A stretch of 64,000 nucleotides of DNA from Cristatella mucedo (taxonomy: Eukaryota > Bryozoa > Phylactolaemata > Cristatellidae). Location of the stretch: NCBI GenBank assembly GCA_009760855.2, contig WPIO01000241.1, forward strand, positions 153,759 to 217,758. The letters are read 5' to 3'. Position 1 is the stretch's first letter. Each line of letters starts with the position of its first letter. A program made the position numbers and the translations under genes. This document shows, piece by piece, positions 1 to 12,700 of the stretch. The notes beneath the pieces were generated by a model that saw only the letters and a program-made list of their open reading frames with translations, searched no databases and had not been told where the DNA came from.

Positions 1-1008
1 AACTCGTGCGAAAACGTGTTATTTACGTGCGAAATGCTTTAAACAAGGTGCAGCACTCTGCTGCCAGCCAGCACACGCTCCGACATGCAGATTTGAAAGT
101 TTCTACATATTCCGCGATCTGCTGCGAACTCGTGCGAAACGTGTTGTTTACGTGCGAAATGCTTTAAACAAGGTGCAGCACTCTGCTGGGAGCAAGTGCA
201 CGCTCCGAAATGCAGATTTGAAGTTTCTACATATTCCGCGATCTGCTCCGAACTCGTGCGAAACGTGTTATTTACGTGCGAAATGCTTTAAACAAGGTGC
301 AGCAGGCTGCTGCCAGCAAGCACACGCTCCGACATGCAGATTTGAAGTATCAAGATATTCCGCGATCTTCTGTGAACTCGTGTGAAACGTGTTATTTACG
401 TGCGAAATGCTCAAAACAAGGTGCAGCACTCTGCTGCCAGCCAGTGCATGCTCCGACATGCAGATTTAAGTTTCTACATATTCAGCGATCTGCCGCAAAC
501 TCGTGCGAAACGTGTTATTTACGTGCGAAATGCTTAAAACAAGGTGCAGCACTCTGCTGCCAGCCAGTGCACACGCTCCGACATGCAGATTTGAAGTTTC
601 TACATATTCCGCGCGATCTGCTGCGAACTCGTGCGAAACGTGTTATTTACGTGCGAAATGCTTTAAACAAGGTGCAGCACTCTGCTGCCAGCCAGCACAC
701 GCTCCGACATGCAGATTTGAAGTTTCTAGATATTCCGCGATCTGCTGCGAACTCGTGCGAAACGTGTGTATTTACGTGCGAAATGCTCAAAACAAGGTGC
801 AGCACTCTGCTGCCAGCCAGCTGCACGCTCCGACATGCAGATTTGAAGTTTCTACATATTCCGCGATCTGCTGCGAACTCGTGCGAAACGTGTTATTTAC
901 GTGCGAAATGCTTTAAACAAGGTGCAGCACTCTGCTGCCAGCCAGCACACGCTCCGACATGCAGATTTGAAGTTTCTACGTATTCCGCGATCTGCTTCGA
1001 ACTCGTGC

Positions 1009-2000
1009 GAAACGTGTTATTTACGTGCGAAATGCTTTAAACAAGGTGCAGCACTCTGCTGCCAGCAAGAGCACACTCCGACATGCAGATTTGAAGTTTC
1101 TACATATTCAGTGATCTGCCGCGAACTCGTGCGAAACGTGTTATTTACGTGCGAAATGCTCACAACAAGGTGAAGCACTCTGCTGCCAGCCAGCACACGC
1201 TCCGATATGCAGGTTTGAAGTTTCTACATTTTCCGAGATCTGCTGCGAACTCGTGCGAAATGTGATATTCAAGTGCGAAATGCTCAAAACAAGGGGCAGC
1301 ACTCTGCTGCCAGCCAGCACACGCTCCGAAATGTAGATTTGAAGTTTCTACATATTCCGAGATGTGCTGGGAAGTTGTGCGAAACGTGTGATTTACGTGG
1401 GCAATGCTTTAAACATGGTGCAGCACTCTGCTGCCAGCCAGCACATGCTCCGAAATGCAGATTTGAACTTTCTACATATTCCGAGATGTGCTGCCAAGTT
1501 GTGCGAAACGTGTTATTTACGTGCGAAATGCTTTAAACAAGGTGCAGCACTCTGCTGCCAGCAAGAGCACACTCCGACATGCAGATTTGAAGTTTCTACA
1601 TATTCAGTGATCTGCCGCGAACTCGTGCGAAACGTGTTATTTACGTGCGAAATGCTCACAACAAGGTGAAGCACTCTGCTGCCAGCCAGCACACGCTCCG
1701 ATATGCAGGTTTGAAGTTTCTACATTTTCCGAGATCTGCTGCGAACTCGTGCGAAATGTGATATTCAAGTGCGAAATGCTCAAAACAAGGGGCAGCACTC
1801 TGCTGCCAGCCAGCACACGCTCCGAAATGTAGATTTGAAGTTTCTACATATTCCGAGATGTGCTGCGAAGTTGTGCGAAACGTGTTATTTACGTGCGAAA
1901 TGCTTTAAACATGGTGCAGCACTCTGCTGCCAGCCAGCACACGCTCCGAAATGCAGATTTGAACTTTCTACATATTCCGAGATCTGCTGCGAAGTTGTGC
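1009..2000 (+). repeat. Four-monomer tandem duplication within Sat-A
   Basis: The 496-bp block 1009-1504 is repeated directly as 1505-2000. Both copies carry the same series of rare variants: caagagcacactccg, attcagtgatctgccgcg, ctcacaacaaggtgaagcac, tctacattttccgagatctg, tgatattcaagtgcg and ccgagatgtgctg. A related series reappears about 5.2 kb downstream (roughly 6245-6600). This is local higher-order structure produced by duplication of several monomers at once. Confidence 0.85.
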
Positions 2001-2084
2001 GAAACGTGTTATTTACGTGCGAAATGCTCAAAACAAGGTGCAGCACTCTGCTGCCAGCCAGTGCACGCTCCGAAATGTAGATTT

Positions 2085-2712
2085 GAATTTTCTGCATGTT
2101 CCACGATTTTCTGCGAACTCGTGCGAAATGGGTTATTTACGTGCGAAATGATTTAAACATGGTGCTGCACTCTGCTGCCAGCAAGCCCATGCTCCGACAT
2201 GCAGATTTGAAGTTTCTACATATTCTGCGATCTGCTGAGGACTTGTGCAAAACGTGTTATTTACGTGGGAAATGCTTTAAACATGGTGCAGCACTCTGCT
2301 GCCAGCCAGCACACGCTTCGACACTCCGATTTGAAATTTCTACATATTCCGCGATCTGCTGCGAACTAGTGCAAAATGTGTTATTTACGTGCGAAATGCT
2401 TTAAACAAGGTGCAGCACTCTGCAGCCAGCCAGCTCACGCTCCGACATGCAGGTTTGAAGTTTCTACATATTCCACGATCTGCTGCAAATTCGTGCGAAA
2501 CGTGTTATTTACGTGCGAAATGATTTAAACGTGGTGCTGCACTCTGCTGCCAGCAAGCCCATGCTCCGACATGCAGATTTGAAGTTTCTACATATTCCGC
2601 GATCTGCTGCGAACTCGTGCGAAACGTGTTATTTACGTGCGAAATGCTTTAAACAAGGTGCAGCACTCTGCTGCCAGCAAGTGCACGCTCCGACATGCAG
2701 ATTTGAAAATTC
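2085..2712 (+). repeat. Five-monomer composite block, copy 1
   Basis: This block carries rare variants in fixed order: tgttccacgattttctg, cgaaatgggttattt, atttaaacatggtgctgc, aagcccatgctccg, ctgaggacttgtgcaaaac, cgcttcgacactccg and ctctgcagccagccagctc. The same order recurs 992 bp (eight monomers) downstream at about 3077-3704. A shorter related version lies near 15940-16400, and partial versions near 21190-21420 and 23800-24000. Confidence 0.8.
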
Positions 2713-3076
2713 TACATATTCAGCGATCTGCTGCGAACTTGTGCGAAACGTGTTATTTACGTGCGAAATGCTTTAAACAAGGTGCAGCACTCTGCTGCCA
2801 GCCAGCACACGCTCCGAAATGTAGATTTGAAGTTTCTACATATTCCGCGATCTGCTGCGAACTTGTGCGAAACGTGTTATTTACGTGCGAAATGCTTTAA
2901 ACAAGGTGCAGCACTCTGCTGCCAGCCAGTGCACGCTCCGACATGCAGATTTGAAGTTTCTACATATTCCGCGATCTGCTGCGAACTTGTGCGAAACGTG
3001 TTATTCACGTGCGAAATGCTCAAAACAAGGTGCAGCACTTTGCTGCCAGCCAATGCACGCTCCGACATGCAGTCTT

Positions 3077-3704
3077 GAATTTTCTACATGTTCCACGATT
3101 TTCTGCGAACTCGTGCGAAATGGGTTATTTACGTGCGAAATGATTTAAACATGGTGCTGCACTCTGCTGCCAGCAAGCCCATGCTCCGACATGCAGATTT
3201 GAAGTTTCTACATATTCTGCGATCTGCTGAGGACTTGTGCAAAACGTGTTATTTACGTGGGAAATGCTTTAAACATGGTGCAGCACTCTGCTGCCAGCCA
3301 GCACACGCTTCGACACTCCGATTGGAAATTTCGGCATATTCTGCGATCTGCTGCGAACTAGTGCAAAATGTGTTATTTACGTGCGAAATGCTTTAAACAA
3401 GGTGCAGCACTCTGCAGCCAGCCAGCTCACGCTCCGACATGCAGGTTTGAAGTTTCTACATATTCCACGATCTGCTGCAAATTCGTGCGAAACGTGTTAT
3501 TTACGTGCGAAATGATTTAAACATGGTGCTGCACTCTGCTGCCAGCAAGCCCATGCTCCGACATGCAGATTTGAAGTTTCTACATATTTAGCGATCTGCT
3601 GCGAACTCGTGCGAAACGTGTTATTTACGTGCGAAATGCTTTAAACAAGGTGCAGCACTCTGCTGCCAGCAAGTGCACGCTCCGACATGCAGATTTGAAA
3701 TTTC
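3077..3704 (+). repeat. Five-monomer composite block, copy 2
   Basis: This is the second copy of the composite block at 2085-2712, offset by exactly 992 bp, with the same order of rare monomer variants. A few private differences separate the copies, for example gattggaaatttcggcat here against gatttgaaatttctacat in copy 1. Confidence 0.8.
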
Positions 3705-6700
3705 TACATATTTCGCGATTTGCTGTGAACTCGTGCGAAACGGGTTATTTACGTGCGAAATGCTTTTAACAAGGTGCAGCACTCTGCTGCCAGCCAGTAC
3801 ACGCTCCGATATGCAGATTTGAACTTTCTAGATATTCCGCGATTTGCTGCAAACTCCTTCGAAATGAGTTATTCGAGTGCGAAATGCTCAAAACGAGGTG
3901 CAGCACTCTGCTGCCAGGCAGGGCACGCTCCGAAATGTAGATTTGAACTTTCTAGATATTCCGCGATCTGCTGTGAACTCGTGCGAAACGTGTTATTTAC
4001 GTGCGAAATGCTTTAAACAAGGTGCAGCACTCTGCTGCCAGCCAGCCCACGCTCCGACATGCAGATTTGAAGTTTCTACATATTCCGCGATCTGCTGCGA
4101 ACTAGTGCAAAATGTGTTATTTACGTGCGAAATGCTTTAAACAAGGTGCAGCACTCTGCTGCCAGCCAATGCACGCTCCGGCATGCAGACTTGAATTTTC
4201 TACATGTTCCACGATTTTCTGCGAACTCGTGCGAAATGGGTTATTTACGTGCGAAATGATTTAAACATGGTGCTGCACTCTGCTGCCAGCCAGCCCACGC
4301 TCCGACATGCAGATTTGAAGTTTCTACATATTCCGCGATCTGCTGCGAACTCGTGCGAAACGTGTTATTTACGTGCGAAATGCTTTAAACAAGGTGCAGC
4401 ACTCTGCTGCCAGCCAGGACACGCTCCGACACGCAGATTTGAAGTTTCTTCATATTCCGCGATCTGCTGCGAATTGGTGCGAAACGTGTTATTTACGTGC
4501 GAAATGCTCAAAACAAGGTGCAGCACTCTGCTGCCAGCCAGTGCACGCTCCGACATGCAGATTTGAAGTTTCTACATATTCCGCGATCTGCTGCGAACTC
4601 GTGCGAAACGTGTTATTTACGTGCGAAATGCTTTAAACAAGGTGCAGCACTCTGCTGCCAGCCAGCACACGCTCCGACATGCAGATTTGAAGTTTCTACA
4701 TATTCCGCGAACTGCTGCTAACTTTTGCGAAACGTGTTTTTACGTGCGAAATGCTTTAAACAAGGTGCAGCACTCTGCTGCCAGCCAGTGCACGCTCCGA
4801 CATGCAGATTTGAAGTTTCTACATATTCCGCGATCTGCTGCGAACTCGTGCGAAACGTGTTATTTACGTGCGAAATGCTTTAAACAAGGTGCAGCACTCT
4901 GCTGCCAGCCAGTGCACGCTCCGACACGCAGATTTGATGTTTGTACATATTCCGCGATCTGCTGCGAAACTCGTGCGAAACGTGTGTTATTTACGTGCGA
5001 AATGCTTTAAACATGGTGCAGCACTCTGCTGCCAGCCAGCACACGCTCCGACATGCAGATTTGAAGTTTTTCTACATATTCCGCGATCTGCTGCGAACTT
5101 GTGCGAAACGTGTTATTTACGTGCGAAATGCTTTAAACAAGGTGCAGCACTCTGCTGCCAGCAAGTGCACGCTCCGACAAGCAGATTTGAAGTTTCTACA
5201 TATTCCGCGATTTGCTGCGAACTCGTGCGAAACGTGTTATTTACGTGCGAAATGCTTTAAACAAGGTGCAGCACTCTGCTGCCAGCCAGCACACGCTCCG
5301 ACATGCAGATTTGAACTTTCTACATATTCCGCGATCTGCTGCGAACTCGTGCGAACGTGTTATTTAAGTGCGAAATGCTTTAAACAAGGTGCAGCACTCT
5401 GCTGCCAGTCAGCACACGCTCCGACATGCAGATTTGAATTTTCTACATATTCCTCGATCTTGTGCGAACTCGTGCGAAACGTGTTATTTACGTGCGAAAT
5501 GCTTTAAACAAGGTGCAGCACTCTGCTGCCAGCAAGCACACGCTCCGACATGCAGATTTGAAGTTTCTACATATTCCGCGATCTGCTGCTAACTTGTGCA
5601 AAACGTGTTATTTACGTGCGAAATGCTTTAAACATGGTGCAGCACTCTGCTGCCAGCCAGCACACGCTCCGACATGCAGATTGAAAGTTTCTACATATTC
5701 CGCGATCTGCTGCGCGAACTCGTGCGAAAAACGTGTTATTTACGTGCGAAATGCTTTAAACAAGGTGCAGCACTCTGCTGCCAGCCAGCGCACGCTCCGA
5801 CATGCATGCAGATTTGAAGTTTCTACATATTCCGCGATCTGCTGCGAACTCGTGCGAAACGTGTTATTTACGTGCGAAATGCTTTAAACAAGGTGCAGCA
5901 CTCTGCTGCCTGCAAGTGCACACTCCGACATGCAGATTTGAAGTTTCTACATATTCAGTGATCTGCCGCAAACTCGTGCGAAACGCGTTATTTACGTGCG
6001 AAATGCTCACAGCAAGGTGCAGCACTCTGCTGCCAGCCAGTGCAAGCTCCGATATGTAGATTTAAAGTTTCTACATATTCTGCGATCTGCTGCGAAATCG
6101 TGCTGAACGGGTTATTTACGTGCGAAATGCTTTTAACAAGGTGCAGCACTCTGCTGCCAGCCAGCACACGCTCCGATATGCAGATTTGAAGTTTCTACAT
6201 ATTCCGCGATCTGCTGCGAACTTGTGCGAAACGTGTTATTTACGTGCGAAATGCTTTAAACAAGGTGCAGCACTCTGCTGCCAGCAAGCACACACTCCGA
6301 CATGCAGATTTGAAGTTTCTACATATTCAGTGATCTGCCGCGAACTCGTGCGAAACGTGTTATTTACATGCGAAATGCTCACAACAAGGTGAAGCACTCT
6401 GCTGCCAGCCAGCACACGCTCCGATATGCAGGTTTGAAGTTTCTACATTTTCCGAGATCTGCTGCGAACTCGTGCGAAATGTGATATTCAAGTGCGAAAT
6501 GCTCAAAACAAGGGGCAGCACTCTGCTGCCAGCCAGCACACGCTCCGAAATGTAGATTTGAAGTTTCTACATATTCCGAGATCTGCTGCGAACTTGTGCG
6601 AAACGTGTTATTCACGTGCGAAATGCTCAAAACAAGTTTCAGCACTTTGCTGCCAGCCAGCACACGCTCCGACATGCAGATTTGAAGTTTCTACATATTC

Positions 6701-9700
6701 CGCGATCTGCTGCGAACTTGTGCGAAACGTGTTATTTACGTGCGAAATGCTTTAAACAAGGTGCAGCACTCTGCTGCCAGCCAGTGCACGCTCCGACATG
6801 CAGATTTGAAGTTTCTACATATTCCGCGATTTGCTGCGAACTCGTGCGAAACGTGTTATTTACGTGCGAAATGCTTTAAACATGGTGCAGCACTCTGCTG
6901 CCAGTCAGCACACGCTCCGACATGCAGATTTGAAGTTTCTACATATTCCGCGATCTGCTGCGAACTCGTGCGAAACGTGTTATTTACGTGCGAAATGCTT
7001 TAAACACGGGGCAGCACTCTACTGCCAGCCAGCCCACGCTCCGACATGCACATTCGAAGTTTCTACATATTCCGCGATCTGCTGGTAACTTGTGCGAAAC
7101 GTGTTATTTACGTGCGAAATGCTTTAAACAAGGTGCAGCACTCTGCTGCCAGCCAGCCCACGCTCCGACATGCAGATTTGAAGTTTCTACATATTCCGAG
7201 ATCTGCTGCGAACTTGTGCGAAACGTGTTATTTACGTGCGAAATGCTCAAAACAAGGTGCAGCACTCTGCTGCCAGCCAGTGCACGCTCCGACATGCAGA
7301 TTTGAAGTTTCTAGATATTCCGCGATCTGCTGCGAACTCGTGCGAAACGTGTTATTTACGTGCGAAATGCTTTAAACAAGGTGCAGCACTCTGCTGCCAG
7401 CCAGCACACGCTCCGACATGCAGATTTGAAGTTTCTACATATTCCGCGATCTGCTGCGAACTTGTGCGAAACGTGTTATTTACGTGCGAAATGCTTAAAA
7501 CAAGGTGCAGCACTCTGCTGCCAGCCAGCACACGCTCCGACATGCAGATTTGAAGTTTCTACATATTCCGCGATCTGCTGCGAACTTGTGCGAAACGTGT
7601 TATTTACGTGCGAAATGCTTTAAACAAGGTGCAGCACTCTGCTGCCAGCCAGTGCACGCTCCGACATGCAGATTTGAAGTTTCTACATATTCCGCGATCT
7701 GCTGCGAACTCGTGCGAAACGTGTTATTTACGTGCGAAATGCTTTAAACATGGTGCAGCACTCTGCTGCCAGCCAGCACACGCTCCGACATGCAGATTTT
7801 GAAGTTTCTACATATTCCGCGATCTGCTGGGAACTTGTGCGAAACGTGTTATTTACGTGCGAAATGCTTTAAACAAGGTGCAGCACTCTGCTGCCAGCCA
7901 GTGCACGCTCCGACATGCAGATTTGAAGTTTCTACATATTCCGCGATCTGCTGCGAACTGGTGCGAAACGTGTTATTTACGTGCGAAATGCTTTAAACAA
8001 GGTGCAGCACTCTGCTGCCAGCCAGCAAGTGCACGCTCCGACATGCAGATTTGAAGTTTCTACATATTCCGCGATCTGGCTGCGAACTCGTGCGAAACGT
8101 GTTATTTACGTGCGAAATGCTTTTAAACAAGGTGCAGCACTCTGCTGCTGCTGCCAGCCAGCACACGCTCCGACATGCAGATTTGAACTTTCTACATATT
8201 CCGCGATCTGCTGCGAACTCGTGCGAAACGTGTTATTTACGTGCGAAATGCTCAAAACAAGGTGCAGCACTCTGCTGCCAGCCAGCACACGCTCCGACAT
8301 GCAGATTTGAAGTTTCTACATATTCAGCGATCTGCTGCGAACTCGTGCGAAACGTGTTATTTACGTGCGAAATGCTTCAAAACAAGGTGCAGCACTCTGC
8401 TGCCAGCCAGCAGCACGCTCCGATATGCAGATTTGAACTTTTTAGATATTTCGCGATCTGCTGCGAACTCGTGCGAAATGTGTTATTCGCGTGCGAAATG
8501 TTCAAAACAAGGTGCAGCACTCTGCTGCCAGCCAGCGCACGCTCCGACATGCAGATTTGAAGTTTCTAGATATTCCGCGATCTGCTGCGAACTCGTGCGA
8601 AACGTGTTATTTACGTGCGAAATGTTTAAAACATGGTGCAGCACTCTGCTGCCAGCCAGTGCACGCTCCGACATGCAGATTTGAAGTTTCTACATATTCC
8701 GCGATCTGCTGCGAACTTGTGCGAAACGTGTTATTTACGTGCGAAATGCTTTAAACAAGGTGCAGCACTCTGCTGCCAGCCAGCCCACGCTCCGACATGC
8801 AGATTTGAAGTTTCTACATATTTCGCGATTTGCTGTGAACTCGTGCGAAACGGGTTATTTACGTGCGAAATGCTTTTAACAAGGTGCAGCACTCTGCTGC
8901 CAGCCAGCCCACGCTCCGACATGCAGATTTGAAGTTTCTACATATTCCAAGATCTGCTGCGAACTTGTGCGAAACGTGTTACTAACGTGCGAAATGCTTT
9001 AAACATGGTGCAGCACTCTGCTGCCAGCCAGCACACGCTCCGACATGCAGATTTGAACTTTCTAGATATTCCGCGATCTGCTAGGAACTCGTGCGAAAAT
9101 GTGATATTCAAGTGCGAAATGCTCAAAACAAGGGGCAGCACTCTGCTGCCAGCCAGCACACGCTCCGACATGCAGATTTGAAGTTTCTACATATTCCGCG
9201 ATCTGCTGCGAACTCGTGCGAAACGTGTTATTTACGTGCGAAATGCTTTAAACAAGGTGCAGCACTCTGCTGCCAGCCAGCCCACGCTCCGACATGCAGA
9301 TTTGAAGTTTCTACATATTCCGCGATCTGCTGCGAACTCGTGCGAAACGTGTTATTTACGTGCGAAATGCTTTAAACAAGGTGCAGCACTCTGCTGCCAG
9401 CCAGGGCACGCTCCGACATGCAGATTTGAAGTTTCTACATATTCCGCGATCTGCTGCGAACTTGTGCGAAACGTGTTATTTACGTGCGAAATGCTTTAAA
9501 CAAGGTGCAGCACTCTGCTGCCAGCCAGCCCACGCTCCGACATGCAGATTTGAAGTTTCTACATATTCCGCGATCTGCTGCGAACTCGTGCGAAACGTGT
9601 TATTTACGTGCGAAATGCTTTAAACAAGGTGCAGCACTCTGCTGCCAGCAAGCACACGCTCCGACATGCAGATTTGAAGTTTCGACATATTCCGCGATCT

Positions 9701-12700
9701 GCTTCGAACTTGTGCGAAACGTGTTATTTACGTGCGAAATGCTTTAAACAAGGTGCAGCACTCTGCTGCCAGCCAGCGCACGCTCCGACATGCAGATTTG
9801 AAGTTTCTACATATTCCGCGATCTGCTGCGAACTTGTGCGAAACGTGTTATTTACGTGCGAAATGCTTTAAACAAGGTGCAGCACTCTGCTGCCAGCAAG
9901 TGCACGCTCCGACATGCAGATTTGAAGTTTCTACATATTCCGCGATCTGCTGCGAACTCGTGCGAAACGTGTTATTTACGTGCGAAATGCTTCATAAACA
10001 TGGTGCAGCACTCTGCTGCCAGCCAGCACACGCTCCGACATGCAGATTTGAAGATTCTACGTATTCCGCGATCTGCTGCGAACTCGTGCGAAACGTGTTA
10101 TTTACGTGCGAAATGCTTTAAACATGGTGCAGCACTCTGCTGCCAGTCAGCACACGCTCCGACATGCTGAATTAAAGTTTCTACACATTCCGCGATCTGG
10201 TGCGAACTCGTGCGAAACGTGTTATTTACGTGCGAAATGCTTTAAACATGGTGCAGCACTCTGCTGCCAGTCAGTGCACGCTCCGACATGCAGATTTGAA
10301 GTTTCTACATATTGCGCGATCTTCTGCGAACTCGTGCGAAACGTGTTATTTACGTGCGAAATGCTTTAAAACAAGGTGCAGCACTCTGCTGCCAGCCAGC
10401 ACCCACGCTCCGACATGCAGATTTGAAGTTTCTACATATTCCGCGATCTGGTGCGAACTCGTGCGAAACGTGTTATTTACGTGCGAAATGCTTTAAACAT
10501 GGTGCAGCACTCTGCTGCCAGCCAGCACACGCTCCGACATGCAGATTTGAAGTTTCTACATATTCAGCGATCTGCTGCGAACTCGTGCGAAACGTGTTAT
10601 TTACGTGCGAAATGCTTTAAACAAGGTGCAGCACTCTGCTGCTGCCAGCCAGTGCACGCTCCGACATGCAGATTTGAAGTTTCTACATATTCCGCGATCT
10701 GCTGCGAACTCGTGCGAAACGTGTTATTTACGTGCGAAATGCTTCAAAACAAGGTGCAGCACTCTGCTGCCAGCCAGTTGCACGCTCCGACATGCAGATT
10801 TGAAGTTTCTACATATTCCGCGATCTGCTGCGAAACTCGTGCGAAACGTGTTATTTACGTGCGAAATGCTTTAAACAAGGTGCAGCACTCTGCTGCCAGC
10901 CAGCACACGCTCCGACATGCAGATTTGAAGTTTCTACATATTCCGCGATCAGCTGCGAACTCGTGCGAAACGTGTTATTTACGTGCGAAATGCTTTAAAC
11001 AAGGTGCAGCACTCTGCTGCCAGCAGCACACGCTCCGACATGCCGATTTGAAGTTTCTTCATATTCCGCGATCTGCTGCGAACTCGTCCGAAACGTGTTA
11101 TTTACGTGCGAAATGCTTTAAACAAGGTGCAGCACTCTGCTGCCAGCCAGCACACGCTCCGACATGCAGATTCGAAGTTTCTACATGTTATGCGATCTGC
11201 TGCGAACTCGTGCGAAACGTGTTATTTACGTGCGAAATGCTCAAAACAAGGTGCAGCACTCTGCTGCCAGCCAAGCACACGCTCCGACATGCAGATTTGA
11301 AGTTTCTACATATTCCGCGATCTGCCGCGAACTGGAGCGAAACGTGTTATTTACGTGCGAAATGCTTTAAACAAGGTGCAGCACTCTGCTGCCAGCCAGT
11401 GCACGCTCCGACATGCAGATTTGAAGTTTCTACATATTTCGCGATCTGCTGCGAACTCGTGCGAAACGTGTTATTTACGTGCGAAATGCTTTAAACAAGG
11501 TGCAGCACTCTGCTGCCAGCCAGCACACGCTCCGACATGCAGATTTGAAGTTTCTACATATTCCGCGATCTGCTGCGAACTCGTGCGAAACGTGTTATTT
11601 ACGTGCGAAATGCTTTAAACAAGGTGCAGCACTCTGCTGCCAGCCAGCACACGCTCCGACATGCAGATTTGAAGTTTCTACGTATTCCGCGATCTGCTGC
11701 GAACTCGTGCGAAACGTGTTATTTACGTGCGAAATGCTTTAAACAAGGTGCAGCACTCTGCTGCCAGCCAGCCCACGCTCCGACATGCAGATTTGAAGTT
11801 TCTACATATTCCGCGATCTGCTGCGAACTCGTGCGAAACGTGTTATTTACGTGCGAAATGCTTTAAACATGGTGCAGCACTCTGCTGCCAGCCAGTGCAC
11901 GCTCCGACATGCAGATTTGAACTTTCTACATATTCCGCGATCTGCTGCGAACTCGTGCGAAACGTGTTATTTACGTGCGAAATGCTTTAAACAAGGTGCA
12001 GCACTCTGCTGCAAGCCAGCACACGCTCCGACATGCAGATTTCAACTTTCTACATATTCCGCGATCTGCTGCGAACTCGTGCGAAACGTGTTATTTACGT
12101 GCGAAATGCTTTAAACAAGGTGCAGCACTCTGCTGCCAGCCAGCACACGCTCCGACATGCAGATTTGAAGTTTCTACATATTCAGCGATCTGCTGCGAAC
12201 TCGTGCGAAACGTGTTATTTACGTGCGAAATGCTCAAAACAAGGTGCAGCACTCTGCTGCCAGCAGCAAGTGCACGCTCCGACATGCAGATTTGAAGTTT
12301 CTACATATTCAGCGATCTGCCGCAAACTCGTGCGAAACGTGTTATTTACGTGCGAAATGCTCAAAACAAGGTGCAGCACTCTGCTGCCAGCCAGTGCAGG
12401 CTCCGACATGCAGATTTGAAGTTTCTACATATTCCGCGATCTGCTGCGAACTCGTGCGAAACGTGTTATTTACGTGCGAAATGCTTTAAACAAGGTGCAG
12501 CACTCTGCTGCCAGCCAGTGCACGCTCCGACATGCAGATTTGAAGTTTCTACATATTCCGCGATCTGGTGCGAACTTGTGTGCGAAACGTGTTATTTACG
12601 TGCGAAATGCTTTTAAACAAGGGTGCAGCACTCTGCTGCCAGCCAGCACACGCTCCGACATGCAGATTTGATGTTTCTACATATTCCGCGATCTGCTGCG

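Larger units (their letters stand above)
1..12200 (+). repeat. Sat-A zone 1: monomers mostly of the ctttaaac type
   Basis: In this part of the array most monomers read ctttaaacaagg or ctttaaacatgg at the box after gtgcgaaatg. The ctcaaaac form appears only here and there, for example near 410, 790, 1280, 2030, 3890, 7250, 8250 and 11240. The stretches about 9182-9990 and 11340-12220 are the most uniform, with successive monomers differing at only a few bases. The right limit is approximate because the change of variant is a change in frequency, not a sharp edge. Confidence 0.75.

Noticed and set aside
276-1040. Cys-rich repeat translations (CETCYLRAKC-like) that resemble a zinc-finger or cysteine-rich repeat protein
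   Set aside because: The same peptide string comes out of every monomer in rotating frames, and both strands give equally regular peptides. This is satellite periodicity, not selection on a protein.
10451-11494. A 347-residue open frame on the + strand of Sat-A, and dozens of frames of 60-190 residues beside it
   Set aside because: They are stop-free passages through tandem 124-bp monomers. The period is not a multiple of 3, so the frame rotates every monomer, and long cases arise only where small indels reset it. There is no consistent start, gene structure or homology.
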